A DNA stretch of 64,000 nt from contig NZ_PQHZ01000004.1 in NCBI RefSeq assembly GCF_003385185.1, forward strand, positions 124,001 through 188,000, read 5' to 3'. How positions within the stretch are numbered: position 1 is the stretch's first letter; every line of letters begins with the position of its first letter. This document shows, piece after piece, positions 17,251-26,478 of this stretch. The notes beneath the pieces were generated by a model, which worked only from the letters and a program-made list of their open reading frames with translations, did not search any database and was not told the origin of the DNA. The position numbers and the translations under genes were made by a program. The DNA comes from Amycolatopsis palatopharyngis. Lineage in GTDB: Bacteria > Actinomycetota > Actinomycetes > Mycobacteriales > Pseudonocardiaceae.

Positions 17251-17280
17251 CGGGCGGGGACCCCGTGAGGTCCCCGCCCG
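17251..17280 (-). terminator. terminator of the small zinc-ribbon gene
   Basis: A perfect 12-bp stem, CGGGCGGGGACC (17251-17262) and GGTCCCCGCCCG (17269-17280), with a 6-nt loop, 18 bp past the stop of the minus-strand gene. Together with palindrome copy B it fills the gap to the convergent ROK gene. Confidence 0.7.
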
Positions 17281-17297
17281 TGTGCGTCTGTGCGGCG

Positions 17298-17480
17298 TCA
17301 GCCGCCCTGGATGTTGGCGTCCAGCTCCTTCAGCCGGGACTCGTGCTCACGACCGTGGTGGCCGCAGAACAGAAGCTCGCCACCAGTGCTCAGGATTGCG
17401 CGAAACTTCGCCGCCGCACCGCAACGGTCGCAACGGTCCGCAGCGGTCAGTTCGGGGCGGGTGAGCGTGGGTGAAGTCAT
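17298..17480 (-). CDS. small zinc-ribbon protein (DUF7455-like)
   Basis: A 60-residue protein, MTSPTLTRPELTAADRCDRC at the start, then GAAAKFRAIL, GGELLFCGHHGREHE and a short C-terminal helix. The CDRCG...CGHH pattern suggests a structural zinc. This tiny family is widespread near sigA/sigB in actinobacteria; its function is unknown. The ATG at 17480 has GGAGGGAGA upstream. It is monocistronic, with its own terminator. Confidence 0.85.
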   Translation of the reverse strand: MTSPTLTRPELTAADRCDRCGAAAKFRAILSTGGELLFCGHHGREHESRLKELDANIQGG

Positions 17481-17750
17481 GGGAGTCTCCCTCCGTCCCG
17501 GCACCGGCGGTGCCGATGCCATCGATCCAGCCGCGACCACTCTGGTGAAAACCCGGCGATCGGATGATCGCCAGCTCCGCGGTGCTCGCTGCCTCCACTC
17601 TTGCAGACGTTTCGGCGCCCGCAAGTGTTCCCGGCTGTGTGGGAGGTGTGTCACGCGTAATTACCCCAGATGTCGTAAGTCCGTCCCGACAGGTAGGACG
17701 GCCGGGGTCAAAACTCGGCATTTCCGCCGGTCAGGCACCATGTGGAGGTG

Positions 17751-18641
17751 ATGGCCTCGTTATCTGTCCGACGCCTTTCCGCCATTCCCGCTCCTGCCGT
17801 GTTCGTTCTCAGCGGAATTTCCATGTACCTCGGTGCGGCGATCGCGGTCGGCATTTTCGGCGCAGCCACTCCGGCCGGAGTGGCCTGGCTGCGTTGTCTC
17901 GGGGCCGCGCTGATGCTGCTGGCATGGCGCAGGCCCGGAAGGGCGGCGTGGCGGGGTCGGCCTCTGCTGCTCGCCGGGGCGTTCGGAGTGGTCACCGCGG
18001 GAATGAACGTGCTCTTCTACGAAGCGATCGCGCGGCTGCCCCTCGGCACGGCGGTGGCGCTGGAGTTCACCGGACCGGTGCTGGTGGCCGCGCTGGGCTC
18101 CCGTGGCCGCCGAGACGTGTTCGCCCTGTTGCTGGTGGGTGCCGGGGTGCTGTGCATCGCCGACGTCCGGCTCGCGGGCAGCCCGGCGGGGGTGCTGTTC
18201 GCCCTCGGCGCCGCCGCGGCGTGGGCCGCGTACATCGTGATCGGGCAGCGGGTGGCGATCGGCGGCAACGCAGGATCCGGTATCGACAGCCTCGCCGTGG
18301 GGTTCGCCGTGGCCACGGTGCTGCTCTCGCCCCTGGCGCTCGGCACGACAGGAGTCTGGGGCTCGCCGCGGCTGCTCCTGCTCGGCGTCGGGGTCGGGCT
18401 GTTGTCCACCGTCGTCCCGTACGCGCTGGACCAGGTCGTGCTGCGCCGCGTCGGCAGGGCCCGCTTCGCTCTGCTGCTGGCGTTGTTGCCGGTCACGGCG
18501 GGGGTGACCGGCCTCATCGTGCTCGCCCAGGTCCCCACACCGCTGGAAGCCGCAGGCACCCTCGCGGTCGTCGCCGGGGTGGCCCTGCGGTCCCGGGACG
18601 AACCGTCCACCCGGACCGCGCCGCCCGTTGAACCGGCCTGA
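17751..18641 (+). CDS. EamA-family transporter (RhtA-like exporter)
   Basis: A 296-residue drug/metabolite-transporter superfamily protein with ten hydrophobic helices in two EamA repeats. Conserved segments include GVAWLRCLGAALMLL, NVLFYEAIARLPLGTAVALEF and, in the second repeat, STVVPYALDQVVLRRVGRARFALLLALLPV. This pattern is closest to RhtA-type threonine/homoserine exporters. ATG 17751 is preferred, although GGAGG sits only two bases upstream; GTG 17742 in the same frame is the alternative. Confidence 0.85.
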   Translation: MASLSVRRLSAIPAPAVFVLSGISMYLGAAIAVGIFGAATPAGVAWLRCLGAALMLLAWRRPGRAAWRGRPLLLAGAFGVVTAGMNVLFYEAIARLPLGTAVALEFTGPVLVAALGSRGRRDVFALLLVGAGVLCIADVRLAGSPAGVLFALGAAAAWAAYIVIGQRVAIGGNAGSGIDSLAVGFAVATVLLSPLALGTTGVWGSPRLLLLGVGVGLLSTVVPYALDQVVLRRVGRARFALLLALLPVTAGVTGLIVLAQVPTPLEAAGTLAVVAGVALRSRDEPSTRTAPPVEPA

Positions 18642-18702
18642 GTGGCCGGGAGACGGCCGGAAAGCATGTGACCGGCCCCGCCACCACTGGCAGGATGCAA
18701 CG

Positions 18703-18774
18703 ATGACGACAGGCGGTCTGAGCGCCTTCCAGATGCCCACGCATCGTCGTGTGGTCCCTGACGGGCGGTTCTGA
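18703..18774 (+). CDS. possible 23-codon leader ORF
   Basis: ATG 18703 opens a 23-residue frame (begins MTTGGLSAF, ends PDGRF) whose TGA directly abuts the GTG of the next gene. It may be a translated leader that couples to the downstream gene, or chance. The upstream AGGAT is a weak ribosome binding site. Confidence 0.25.
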   Translation: MTTGGLSAFQMPTHRRVVPDGRF

Positions 18775-19419
18775 GTGTCGCTACTCGAGGACGTCAGGTG
18801 GCTGCCCGGCACCGCCGGGCTGCGGGCCGAACTGTCGGCCGGAGCCGGTGGCCCTCGGCGCACCCCGGAACAACTGGCGGTGCTTGCGCTGGCCGGAGAG
18901 GTGCGCCGGACGGGCGAGCCCGGCTCGACGGTGCCGCAACTGTTGCCGAGAACCGTCCGCGAACTCTCGGCTGGCCGGCTTCGGGCCGTGCCGGTGCTCG
19001 GGCCGTGGACGGCGGAGTTCGTCTGCCTCCTCCTCGAAGCGGCCATGCGGCTCAGCGCCGTGGTGCCGATCGCGGCCGTGGACACCGGCTCGTTCGCCGC
19101 GGCGGACACCCCGCAGCGAGCGTTGCGCGACTTCCTGGACACCGGGCTGCCACCGCTGTGGATGTCGGCGCACCGAACCGCCGAGGTCGTGTTCGTCGGT
19201 GGACTCCTGCGTGGCCGCGAAGGCGCACTGGCCTGCGTGCTGGACACGGCGCCCGGTCACCGGGCGCAACTGCAGCCCCTGTCGCATCTGGCGGCGGCGT
19301 TGCACGACGCGGGCATGCTGCTCGTCGTCCACGCGGCCGAGGCCGGTCGCGCTCGCCGGATCGTCACCGAGGCCGGGCTGCGGACGCGGACGTGGGATGA
19401 CGAGGACAGCGTCGGTTGA
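18775..19419 (+). CDS. hypothetical protein
   Basis: I do not recognise this 214-residue protein. It has codon use typical of real genes here, an Ala/Leu-rich sequence without a signal peptide, a few semi-hydrophobic segments (FVCLLLEAAMRLSAVVPIAAV; EVVFVGGLLRG; GMLLVVHAAEAGRARRI) and no obvious catalytic motif. It appears soluble and alpha/beta. The start at GTG 18775 abuts a 23-codon frame. The neighbours (EamA exporter, secreted dehydrogenase) give no functional clue. Confidence 0.55.
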   Translation: MSLLEDVRWLPGTAGLRAELSAGAGGPRRTPEQLAVLALAGEVRRTGEPGSTVPQLLPRTVRELSAGRLRAVPVLGPWTAEFVCLLLEAAMRLSAVVPIAAVDTGSFAAADTPQRALRDFLDTGLPPLWMSAHRTAEVVFVGGLLRGREGALACVLDTAPGHRAQLQPLSHLAAALHDAGMLLVVHAAEAGRARRIVTEAGLRTRTWDDEDSVG

Positions 19420-19578
19420 ACACCGTCTGTCGTGCTCCCGGAGGTCGCCGTCAACCCGGGTCGATACCACCGCGCTGCCGCGACACGGTTTCGTAACCAA
19501 GCACCTTGGTCAGGAACGAAGCCGCCCGGCGGAACGAGAAACAACCGAAAGGGTGCGTTGTGCTCGGAAGGGGCGGAC

Positions 19579-22386
19579 ATGGTCGGACGCGGCGGCGTGA
19601 TGGTGTGGACAGCTGTTCTGGTTCTCGGGTTGCTGTTGATACCGGCCCCCGCGCACGCGGTGGCGGCACTGCCCACGGGCTTCGCGCTGAGCGAGCGGGC
19701 CAGCGGGCAGGAGCCGTACCAGCTCACCGACTTCGCGTACTTGCCGGACGGCGGGATTCTCAGCACCGGAAAGCCGGGCACCGTTGCCTGGGTCGCGCCG
19801 GACGGTGGATCCAAGACGATCGCGAACCTGCCCACGTACGACGTCCAGGATCTCGGCCTGGTCGGTATCGCCGTCGCCACCGACTACCTGACATCGCGGG
19901 AGATCTACCTGGCCAGGTCCGTGCCCTCGGGCGACGGCGGATTCACCATCGGGCTCGCGCGCTGGACGGTCACCGGAGCTGATGAACCAACCGGACTCGG
20001 CGGTGAACGAGTGCTGGTGGAACTGCCTGGTGAGTCCACGGTCCACGGCATCACGGGCATCGTGACGGCCCCGGACAACACCGTCTGGGTCTCCATCGGT
20101 GACGTGTCGGACTACACGAAGGTGGACCGCAGAGCGCTGCGCGCCCAGGACCCCGATGCGCTCCAGGGCAAGATCCTGCACATCACCCGTGAGGGGCTCG
20201 GGGTGCCGGGCAACCCCTCGTACAACCCGTCCGATCCCGCGTCCGTGCGCAGTCGTGTCTACGCCAGTGGTTTCCGCAGCCCTTTCCGGCTCGCCCTCGA
20301 TCCCGACCTCGGTATGCCCATCGTCGGAGACGTCGGCTGGCGGAACTGGGAGGAGGTCGGGTTCGTGCGGCCCGGGTCAAACCACTCCTGGCCCTGCTGG
20401 GAGGGCACTCAACGGACGCCTGGCTACCAGGAGTTTTCCGAATGCGCCGGGGTGGCGAACAATCCTCCGCTCTGGGCCTACTCCCACGGCAGCGGGGTCG
20501 ACCAGGGCAACAGCGTCACCGGAGGGATCGTCTACAGCGGGAGCAGCTATCCCGAGCGGTACCGGGGGGCGTACTTCTTCGGTGACTACGTGACGAAAAA
20601 GCTGTGGTCACTGCGGTACGACGAGCAGGGCAGGCTGGTCCAGCCGCCCCAGAGCCCGCCGCTGGGAACCGATATCGGCGGGCCGGTGAAGTTCGCCGCC
20701 GCCCCCAACGGCGACATCGTGTATGCCGACATCTACACCGGATCATTGCGGCGTCTGACCTATGTGGACGGAAACTCGGCGCCGTCGGCGAAGGCCACTA
20801 CCCGGACCGACCCCGGCACCCGAACCGTGAGTTTCGACGGGACCGAGTCGGTGGACTACGACAGTGACCCGTTGACATACCAATGGGACTTCGGGGACGG
20901 CAGCGGTGCGGCGGGTGCACACGTCGACCACACCTACGCCGTGGGCTCCGACCGTGTCACCGCAGCGTTGACCGTCACGGATCCCCTTGGCGCCAACGAT
21001 CGGGTGGAGTTCGTGGTGGCGCCGGGAAATCACTCGCCCGACCTGCGGCTCACCGAGCCACCGGAGCAAGACTTCGCGGTGCACGATCCAGTGACCACCT
21101 CGGCCACGGCGCAGGACGCCGAGGACGGCGACTTGCCGGTCAGCTGGATGATCAAGGTCCTGCACTGTTCGCAGGAGGCGACCTGCCACGCGCATCCCGC
21201 GACCGGCGGAACGCGTTACTCGCTCACGACTCCCTTCACCGACCACCCGGATTCGCGAATGGAGATCACGGCGACCGCCACCGACAGCGCGGGTGTGTCG
21301 GTCAGCAAGACGTATGTGGCGTGGCCGCGCGAGCACCGGCTGACGCTGCGCGGTTCCGTGCCCGCGGCACTGCAGATCACCTCCGAGGGAGGTGGCAACA
21401 CGACCATGGTCACCGAGGGTGCGAACGTCGACGTCGTTGCCGCGGCTGTTGCCGCTGACGGGGTGTCGAGCTTCGCGAAGTGGGCCGATGGCTCGGCGTC
21501 GCGGAACCGCAGCCTGACGATGGGAACGTCCGACCTCACCCTGACGGCCGAGTACACGAGCCCCATCCAGCAGCGATACGGCAGTGATCCGGCACTGCGT
21601 GAACTGCTGGGGGTGGCGACAGGCCCGGAGATGACGGACGGCGGCGTGCGCTACCGGACCTACGAACGAGGCAGGCTGTACTGGTCCGCGTCGACCGGGG
21701 TGCACGAGACGCACGGAAGGATCATGGACAAGTACCTCGAGCGCGGTGGCCACACCACGCTCGGGCTGCCGGTCACCGATGAGAAGCCGACCCCGGACGA
21801 AGTCGGCCGCTACAACCATTTCTCTGGAGTCCCGGGAACGGGTCCGGCGTCGATTTATTACACGCCGTCGACCGGTGCGCATGCGGTGTGGGGTGCGATC
21901 CGGCGGCAGTGGGCGGCGTTGGGCTGGGAGTTGGGTCCGATGGGTTATCCGACGACGGATGAGAAGCCGACGCCGGACAAAGTCGGCCGGTACAACCATT
22001 TCAGCAAGGCGGCGTCGATTTATTACACGCCGTCGACCGGTGCGCATGCGGTGTGGGGTGCGATCCGGCGGCAGTGGGCGGCGTTGGGCTGGGAGTTGGG
22101 TCCGATGGGTTATCCGACGACGGATGAGAAGCCGACGCCGGACAAAGTCGGCCGGTACAACCACTTCAGCAAGGCCGCCTCGATCTATTACACGCCGTCC
22201 ACCGGAGCGCACGAGGTGTACGGCGCGATCCGGCGACGCTGGTCCGCGCTCGGCTGGGAACGGTCCTACCTCGGTTACCCGACCACTGGTGAGTACGCCG
22301 TGTCCGGCGGACGACGGAACAACTTTCAGCACGGATACGCGGTGTACTCCTTCAGCACGAAGCAGGTGGTCGACCGCCGATACTGA
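19579..22386 (+). CDS. secreted glucose/sorbosone dehydrogenase-PKD-LGFP repeat protein
   Basis: A 935-residue exported protein. The signal peptide (1-27, ends PAPAHA) leads to a GSDH-type six-bladed propeller (about 40-395; YASGFRSPFRLALDP, GDVGWRNWEEV, WPCWEG, GDIVYADIYTGSLRRL), normally PQQ-dependent sugar dehydrogenase. A PKD domain follows (about 398-478; YQWDFGDGSG), then a beta-rich spacer (480-660) and four to five C-terminal LGFP repeats (LGLPVTDE, MGYPTTDE, LGYPTTGE). LGFP repeats occur in mycolate-type cell-wall proteins, so wall attachment is plausible. GGAAGG precedes ATG 19579. Two LGFP units are almost identical in DNA. Confidence 0.85.
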   Translation: MVGRGGVMVWTAVLVLGLLLIPAPAHAVAALPTGFALSERASGQEPYQLTDFAYLPDGGILSTGKPGTVAWVAPDGGSKTIANLPTYDVQDLGLVGIAVATDYLTSREIYLARSVPSGDGGFTIGLARWTVTGADEPTGLGGERVLVELPGESTVHGITGIVTAPDNTVWVSIGDVSDYTKVDRRALRAQDPDALQGKILHITREGLGVPGNPSYNPSDPASVRSRVYASGFRSPFRLALDPDLGMPIVGDVGWRNWEEVGFVRPGSNHSWPCWEGTQRTPGYQEFSECAGVANNPPLWAYSHGSGVDQGNSVTGGIVYSGSSYPERYRGAYFFGDYVTKKLWSLRYDEQGRLVQPPQSPPLGTDIGGPVKFAAAPNGDIVYADIYTGSLRRLTYVDGNSAPSAKATTRTDPGTRTVSFDGTESVDYDSDPLTYQWDFGDGSGAAGAHVDHTYAVGSDRVTAALTVTDPLGANDRVEFVVAPGNHSPDLRLTEPPEQDFAVHDPVTTSATAQDAEDGDLPVSWMIKVLHCSQEATCHAHPATGGTRYSLTTPFTDHPDSRMEITATATDSAGVSVSKTYVAWPREHRLTLRGSVPAALQITSEGGGNTTMVTEGANVDVVAAAVAADGVSSFAKWADGSASRNRSLTMGTSDLTLTAEYTSPIQQRYGSDPALRELLGVATGPEMTDGGVRYRTYERGRLYWSASTGVHETHGRIMDKYLERGGHTTLGLPVTDEKPTPDEVGRYNHFSGVPGTGPASIYYTPSTGAHAVWGAIRRQWAALGWELGPMGYPTTDEKPTPDKVGRYNHFSKAASIYYTPSTGAHAVWGAIRRQWAALGWELGPMGYPTTDEKPTPDKVGRYNHFSKAASIYYTPSTGAHEVYGAIRRRWSALGWERSYLGYPTTGEYAVSGGRRNNFQHGYAVYSFSTKQVVDRRY
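21846..22175 (+). repeat. 165-bp tandem duplication in the LGFP region
   Basis: Units 21846-22010 and 22011-22175 differ at one base (CCATTTC versus CCACTTC). Each codes 55 residues, one LGFP repeat. The flanking LGFP units are clearly diverged and use C-rich third positions, whereas these two use many G- and T-ending codons (GCGTTGGGCTGGGAGTTGGG). Confidence 0.95.
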
Positions 22387-22412
22387 AGAGCGGCCTCATC
22401 ACGTGTTCGTCC

Positions 22413-23018
22413 TCATTGGATTGTGGTGGCGCCGGTGTCCTTGTTGGCGGCCAGCCGGGAGTGCTTGCGGCCGTAAAAGAAGTAGATGAGCAGACCGAGA
22501 CCGAGCCAGGCGGCGAACCGCAGCCAGGTGAGGACATCGAGGTTGAGCATCAGGGCCAGACAGGCCAGTGCCGTCGCGACGGGCACCACAGGGGAGAAGG
22601 GCGCCCGGAACGGCCGTCGCAGATTGGGCCGGGTGCGCCGCAGTACCGGCACGGCCACCGCGACGATGATCATCGCGGACAGGGCACCGATGCTCACCAT
22701 GTCGGCGAGTTCACTGATCGGCACGAACGCGGCGAGCAGAGCGACCAGTGTGGCTCCGCCGATGGTCATCCGGTGTGGCGTTCCCCAAAGAGGGTGCGCG
22801 GTACCCAGCTTCGCGGGCAGCAGACCGTCGCGGCCCATGGCGAAACCGATGCGGCCGATCGTCACGAGTTCGACCATCATCACCGAGGTCAGACCGGTGA
22901 CGGCGCCGAGGGAGATCAACGCGCTGATCCAGTGCAGGCCGACCGAGTCGAAAGCCGAGGCCAGCGGTGCACCCTCGGCGATATTCGTGAACGGCACCAT
23001 TCCGGTCCACAAGAGATA
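22413..23018 (-). pseudogene. truncated APC-family amino-acid permease (C-terminal ~200 residues)
   Basis: The frame begins LLWTGMVPFTNIAEGAP, which is the middle of a YfnA/CAT-type amino-acid permease, and runs through VELVTIGRIGFAMGRDGLLP and the last four helices to the stop at 22413. About 280 N-terminal residues, with the first six to seven helices, are missing. The break is at about 23018; the sequence beyond it (CRHY in frame, then the sigA terminator) has no permease similarity. No promoter or start is evident. It is read as a deletion remnant lying between the sigA terminator and the LGFP gene. Confidence 0.8.
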
Positions 23019-23071
23019 GTGCCGCTGATGGCGGTGGCTGGCACGCGGGGGAGTAGATCGGCGGGGAACTA

Positions 23072-23115
23072 AACGGGCCCTCCCGGCTGCCTGGGGGCAG
23101 CCGGGAGGGCCCGTT
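23072..23115 (-). terminator. sigA transcription terminator
   Basis: A perfect 20-bp stem, AACGGGCCCTCCCGGCTGCC (23072-23091) against its reverse complement at 23096-23115, with a 4-nt loop, 20 bp past the sigA stop. On the minus strand the stem is followed by TTTAGTTCC, a short U-run. This is the strongest intrinsic terminator in the window. Confidence 0.92.
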
Positions 23116-23135
23116 CGAGTGCTGTGTGGCCTGAC

Positions 23136-24539
23136 TCAGTCGAGGTAGTCCCGCAGAACCTGCGACCGCGAAGGATGCCGCAGCTTCGACATCGTCTTCG
23201 ACTCGATCTGCCGGATCCGTTCGCGGGTCACCCCGTAGACCTGGCCGATCTCGTCCAGCGTGCGTGGCTGGCCGTCGGTGAGACCGAAGCGCAACCGGAC
23301 CACGCCGGCCTCGCGCTCGGACAGGGTCTGCAGCACCGACTGGAGCTGGTCCTGCAGCAAGGTGAACGACACCGCGTCCACCGCGACCACGGCTTCGCTG
23401 TCCTCGATGAAGTCACCGAGCTGCGAGTCACCCTCGTCACCGATGGTCTGGTCCAGTGAGATCGGCTCCCGCGCGTACTGCTGGATCTCCAGGACCTTCT
23501 CCGGGGAGATGTCCATCTCCTTGGCGAGTTCCTCGGGAGTCGGCTCGCGACCCAGGTCCTGCAGCAGCTCACGCTGTATGCGGCCGAGCTTGTTGATCAC
23601 CTCGACCATGTGCACCGGAATACGGATGGTGCGTGCCTGGTCGGCCATGGCCCTGGTGATGGCCTGGCGGATCCACCAGGTGGCGTAGGTGGAGAACTTG
23701 AAGCCCTTGGTGTAGTCGAACTTCTCCACCGCGCGGATCAGTCCGAGGTTGCCCTCCTGGATCAGGTCCAGGAAAGCCATGCCACGGCCGGTGTAGCGCT
23801 TGGCCAGCGAAACCACGAGTCGCAGGTTCGCCTCGAGCAGGTGGTTCTTGGCCCGCTCTCCGTCGCGCACGATCCACTTGAGGTCGCGGCGCATCTGGGT
23901 GGCGAGCTTCTCGCCCTCCTCCTCCGCTGCTCGAACACGGTCGGCGGCGTAGAGCCCGGCCTCGATCCGCTTGGCGAGCTCCACCTCCTCCTCGGCGTTG
24001 AGCAGTGCCACCTTGCCGATCTGCTTGAGGTAGGCACGCACGGAGTCGGCCGAGGCCGTGAGCTCGGCGTCCTTGCGGGCCTGCCGCAGGGCCTCCGACT
24101 CCTCCTCGTCCCAGACGAAGTCCGGGTCGTTGGGCGACTTGGCCCCGCCCTTGGCCCGGCTGGTCGTGGCGGCCGGCTCCGAGGATTCTTCCGCCTCCTC
24201 GGGCTCTTCGGCCTCTTCGGTCACGGTGGCGTCGACGACGTCGACCTCCACCGTCTCCACGTCGAGGTCTGACAGGTCGACCTCCTCGAGTTCGGCGTCG
24301 TCACCGGGCCCGTCCGGCTCACCCTTGGTGTCGCCGGTCTTGGCGCCCTTGCGGCCCTTGGCCGGTGCCTTCTTCGCGGGCGCCTTGCGGCCGGGCGACT
24401 TCGCGGCCGCCTTCTGGTCCGCCGGACCCTCGGTGCCCGTGGTGTCCGGGTCGGCCGCCGTGTCCTCGCCGGCCGTCGAGGTCTTGGCGGCGCTCGTTGA
24501 TTTCGTCCCGCTTCGGGTTGCGGTTCTTGCGGCTGCCAC
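23136..24539 (-). CDS. sigA: primary RNA polymerase sigma factor SigA
   Basis: The housekeeping sigma-70 factor, 467 residues. The N-terminal ~150 residues are a Lys/Ala-then Asp/Glu-rich extension typical of actinobacterial group 1 sigmas. Then follow region 1.2 ([15 protein letters not shown]), region 2 ([34 protein letters not shown]), region 3 and region 4 with the -35-binding HTH ([21 protein letters not shown]). GTG 24539 (AAAGGGC upstream) gives the usual [11 protein letters not shown] start; ATGs at 24614 and 24567 extend the frame without family support. It ends 20 bp before a strong terminator. Confidence 0.96.
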   Translation of the reverse strand: MAAARTATRSGTKSTSAAKTSTAGEDTAADPDTTGTEGPADQKAAAKSPGRKAPAKKAPAKGRKGAKTGDTKGEPDGPGDDAELEEVDLSDLDVETVEVDVVDATVTEEAEEPEEAEESSEPAATTSRAKGGAKSPNDPDFVWDEEESEALRQARKDAELTASADSVRAYLKQIGKVALLNAEEEVELAKRIEAGLYAADRVRAAEEEGEKLATQMRRDLKWIVRDGERAKNHLLEANLRLVVSLAKRYTGRGMAFLDLIQEGNLGLIRAVEKFDYTKGFKFSTYATWWIRQAITRAMADQARTIRIPVHMVEVINKLGRIQRELLQDLGREPTPEELAKEMDISPEKVLEIQQYAREPISLDQTIGDEGDSQLGDFIEDSEAVVAVDAVSFTLLQDQLQSVLQTLSEREAGVVRLRFGLTDGQPRTLDEIGQVYGVTRERIRQIESKTMSKLRHPSRSQVLRDYLD

Positions 24540-24659
24540 GTACGCCCTTTCACAGCGGTCGATCATGACGAGCCGAGACACGTACGTCCCAGCTGCCTCA
24601 GATTCGGGGATCACGCCCCGGCCTGCGGTTTTGCTTGCCGCAGCCGTGGGCCGTGTTCC

Positions 24660-24665
24660 ATTGTA
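24660..24665 (-). promoter_or_regulatory. candidate -10 element of the sigA promoter
   Basis: TACAAT on the minus strand, one base from the consensus TATAAT, in the 222-bp gap between ppgK and sigA and about 120 bp ahead of the chosen sigA start. No good -35 box sits at 16-18 bp, which is usual in high-GC actinobacteria. Confidence 0.4.
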
Positions 24666-24761
24666 ACGACGATGCTCCCCGGCGTCGCGAAGCGATCAAC
24701 TCCGGCGTGTGCCGGAAGGCGCTTCCGGGCGGTTCCGCCACGGCGGAAGACGGCCTGACGA

Positions 24762-25523
24762 TCAGTGCTCGATGCCCTCGGCCGCGGCCAGCGCGGCACC
24801 CACGATCCCCGCGTTGTTCTGCAACGATGCCACCACGATCTCGGTGCGGATGTCGAGCAGCGGAACCCATTTCTCCGATTTCTTGCTGACTCCGCCCCCG
24901 ACGATGATCAGATCGGGGGCCATCAGGCCCTCCAGCACAGTCAGGTAACGGTTTACCCGCTGCGCCCATTCGGGGTACGAGAGGTCCTCGTTGTCCTTGA
25001 TCGAGGCCGCCGCCCGCTTCTCGGCGTCGTGGCCGTCCACTTCCAGATGGCCGAACTCCGTGTTGGGCAGGAGCTTGCCGTCCAGGAACACGGCGCTGCC
25101 GATCCCGGTGCCGAAGGTGAGCAGGACCGTCACCCCGGTGCGCGCCTCCGGATGACCGAACCGGATCTCCGCCATCCCGGCCGCGTCGGCGTCGTTGAGC
25201 ATCGCGACGTCGTCGATATCGCGGCCGAGCCGCTTGGCGAACAGCGCGTCGGCGTCGGTGCCGATCCACGAAGGGTCGATGTTGGCGGCGGTGCGCGCGA
25301 AGCCCTTCTTGATCACGGCGGGCAGGGTGACGCCCACGGGACCTTCCCAGTCGAACTCGGCCACGATGTCGGCCACCACGTCGGCGATGGCCTCGGGGGT
25401 GGAGGGCCGCGGGGTGTCGACCCGCCGCCGGTCACCGATGAGCCTGCCTTGTTCCAGATCGACCAAGCCGCCCTTGATGCCACTGCCGCCGATGTCGATA
25501 CCGAAGCCACGGGTCGCCGTCAT
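24762..25523 (-). CDS. ppgK: polyphosphate glucokinase
   Basis: Phosphorylates glucose to glucose-6-phosphate with polyphosphate or ATP. The 253-residue length is normal. ROK-fold signatures are present: [17 protein letters not shown] at 6-22 (phosphate loop), LPAVIKKG, catalytic LNDADAAG, and [27 protein letters not shown] zinc cysteines are absent, as in PpgK. ATG 25523 is the start. In mycobacteria the same gene precedes sigA (Rv2702-Rv2703, recalled), and the order is preserved here. It is divergent from suhB. Confidence 0.93.
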   Translation of the reverse strand: MTATRGFGIDIGGSGIKGGLVDLEQGRLIGDRRRVDTPRPSTPEAIADVVADIVAEFDWEGPVGVTLPAVIKKGFARTAANIDPSWIGTDADALFAKRLGRDIDDVAMLNDADAAGMAEIRFGHPEARTGVTVLLTFGTGIGSAVFLDGKLLPNTEFGHLEVDGHDAEKRAAASIKDNEDLSYPEWAQRVNRYLTVLEGLMAPDLIIVGGGVSKKSEKWVPLLDIRTEIVVASLQNNAGIVGAALAAAEGIEH

Positions 25524-25659
25524 TGGCGTGATCCCTTCATCGTTCGTGTCCCATCCGTAACCATGCCCGGCGAACGTTGAGGCCGGTGTTCGCCCGAGTT
25601 ACCTTCTCGATTCAGAAACCTGCGCACGAGACTTTAGCCGGATGTGATCCCATGACGTC

Positions 25660-26478
25660 ATGGGTGCTTCGAGAACAATCGAATCCGAGCTCACCGACAT
25701 CGCCGAGCAGGTCGCCGCCGAGGCCGCCGAGCTGGTGCGCGAGGCAAGGGACGGGATGTGGGCAGGGCGCGCCGTCGACGTCGACACCAAGAGCACCGAC
25801 ACCGATGTCGTGACCGCGGTGGACCGCGAGGCCGAACGGTTCGTCCGGACGAGGCTCGCGCAGTTGCGGCCGGGTGAGTCCGTGCTGGGTGAGGAGGAAG
25901 GCGGAACGGCGGGCACCGGGGTCACCTGGGTCGTCGATCCGATCGACGGGACCGTCAACTTCCTCTACGGCTACCCCTGGTTCTCGGTGTCGCTCGCGGC
26001 GCAGGTGGACGGGGTGTCGGTGGCCGGTGCCGTGGTGGAGCCGATCAGCGGCCGTCGCTGGACCGCGACCCGGGGAGCTGGCGCGTGGCTGGACGGCCGC
26101 CCGTTGCGCGTCTCCGCGCCGCGACGGCTGGAGCTGGCGCTGTTGAGCACCGGGTTCGCGTACCGGGTCGAGCGGCGCACTCAGCAGGCGGCGATGGTCG
26201 CCGGGCTGGTGAGCCGGGTGCGCGACGTGCGCAGGGCCGGCGCGGCTTCGCTCGATCTCTGCGCTGTCGCCGCGGGCTGGGTGGACGCCTACTTCGAGCA
26301 CGGGCTCTCGCGCTGGGACTGGGCCGCGGGTGCCCTTGTCGCTGCCGAGGCGGGCGCGGTCGTCTCGCTGCCGGGCGCGGACCCCGAGTTGGGCTCGGAC
26401 GCCACGTTCGCGGCGGCGCCGCCGATCGCGGAGGCACTGCGCTCCGCCCTGATCGAGTGCGGGGCCGGAGCGATCTGA
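25660..26478 (+). CDS. suhB: inositol monophosphatase family protein SuhB
   Basis: Mg2+-dependent, Li+-sensitive phosphatase of 272 residues that releases inositol from inositol-1-phosphate, a step toward phosphatidyl-inositol and mycothiol; related sugar phosphates are possible. Metal-site motifs: GEEEG, WVVDPIDGTVNFLYGYPWF and WDWAAGALVAAEAGA near the C-terminus. ATG 25660 is chosen. Its stop codon lies inside the left arm of the convergent terminator with cei. Gene order (ppgK-suhB-cei) equals that of M. tuberculosis Rv2702-Rv2700. Confidence 0.9.
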   Translation: MGASRTIESELTDIAEQVAAEAAELVREARDGMWAGRAVDVDTKSTDTDVVTAVDREAERFVRTRLAQLRPGESVLGEEEGGTAGTGVTWVVDPIDGTVNFLYGYPWFSVSLAAQVDGVSVAGAVVEPISGRRWTATRGAGAWLDGRPLRVSAPRRLELALLSTGFAYRVERRTQQAAMVAGLVSRVRDVRRAGAASLDLCAVAAGWVDAYFEHGLSRWDWAAGALVAAEAGAVVSLPGADPELGSDATFAAAPPIAEALRSALIECGAGAI

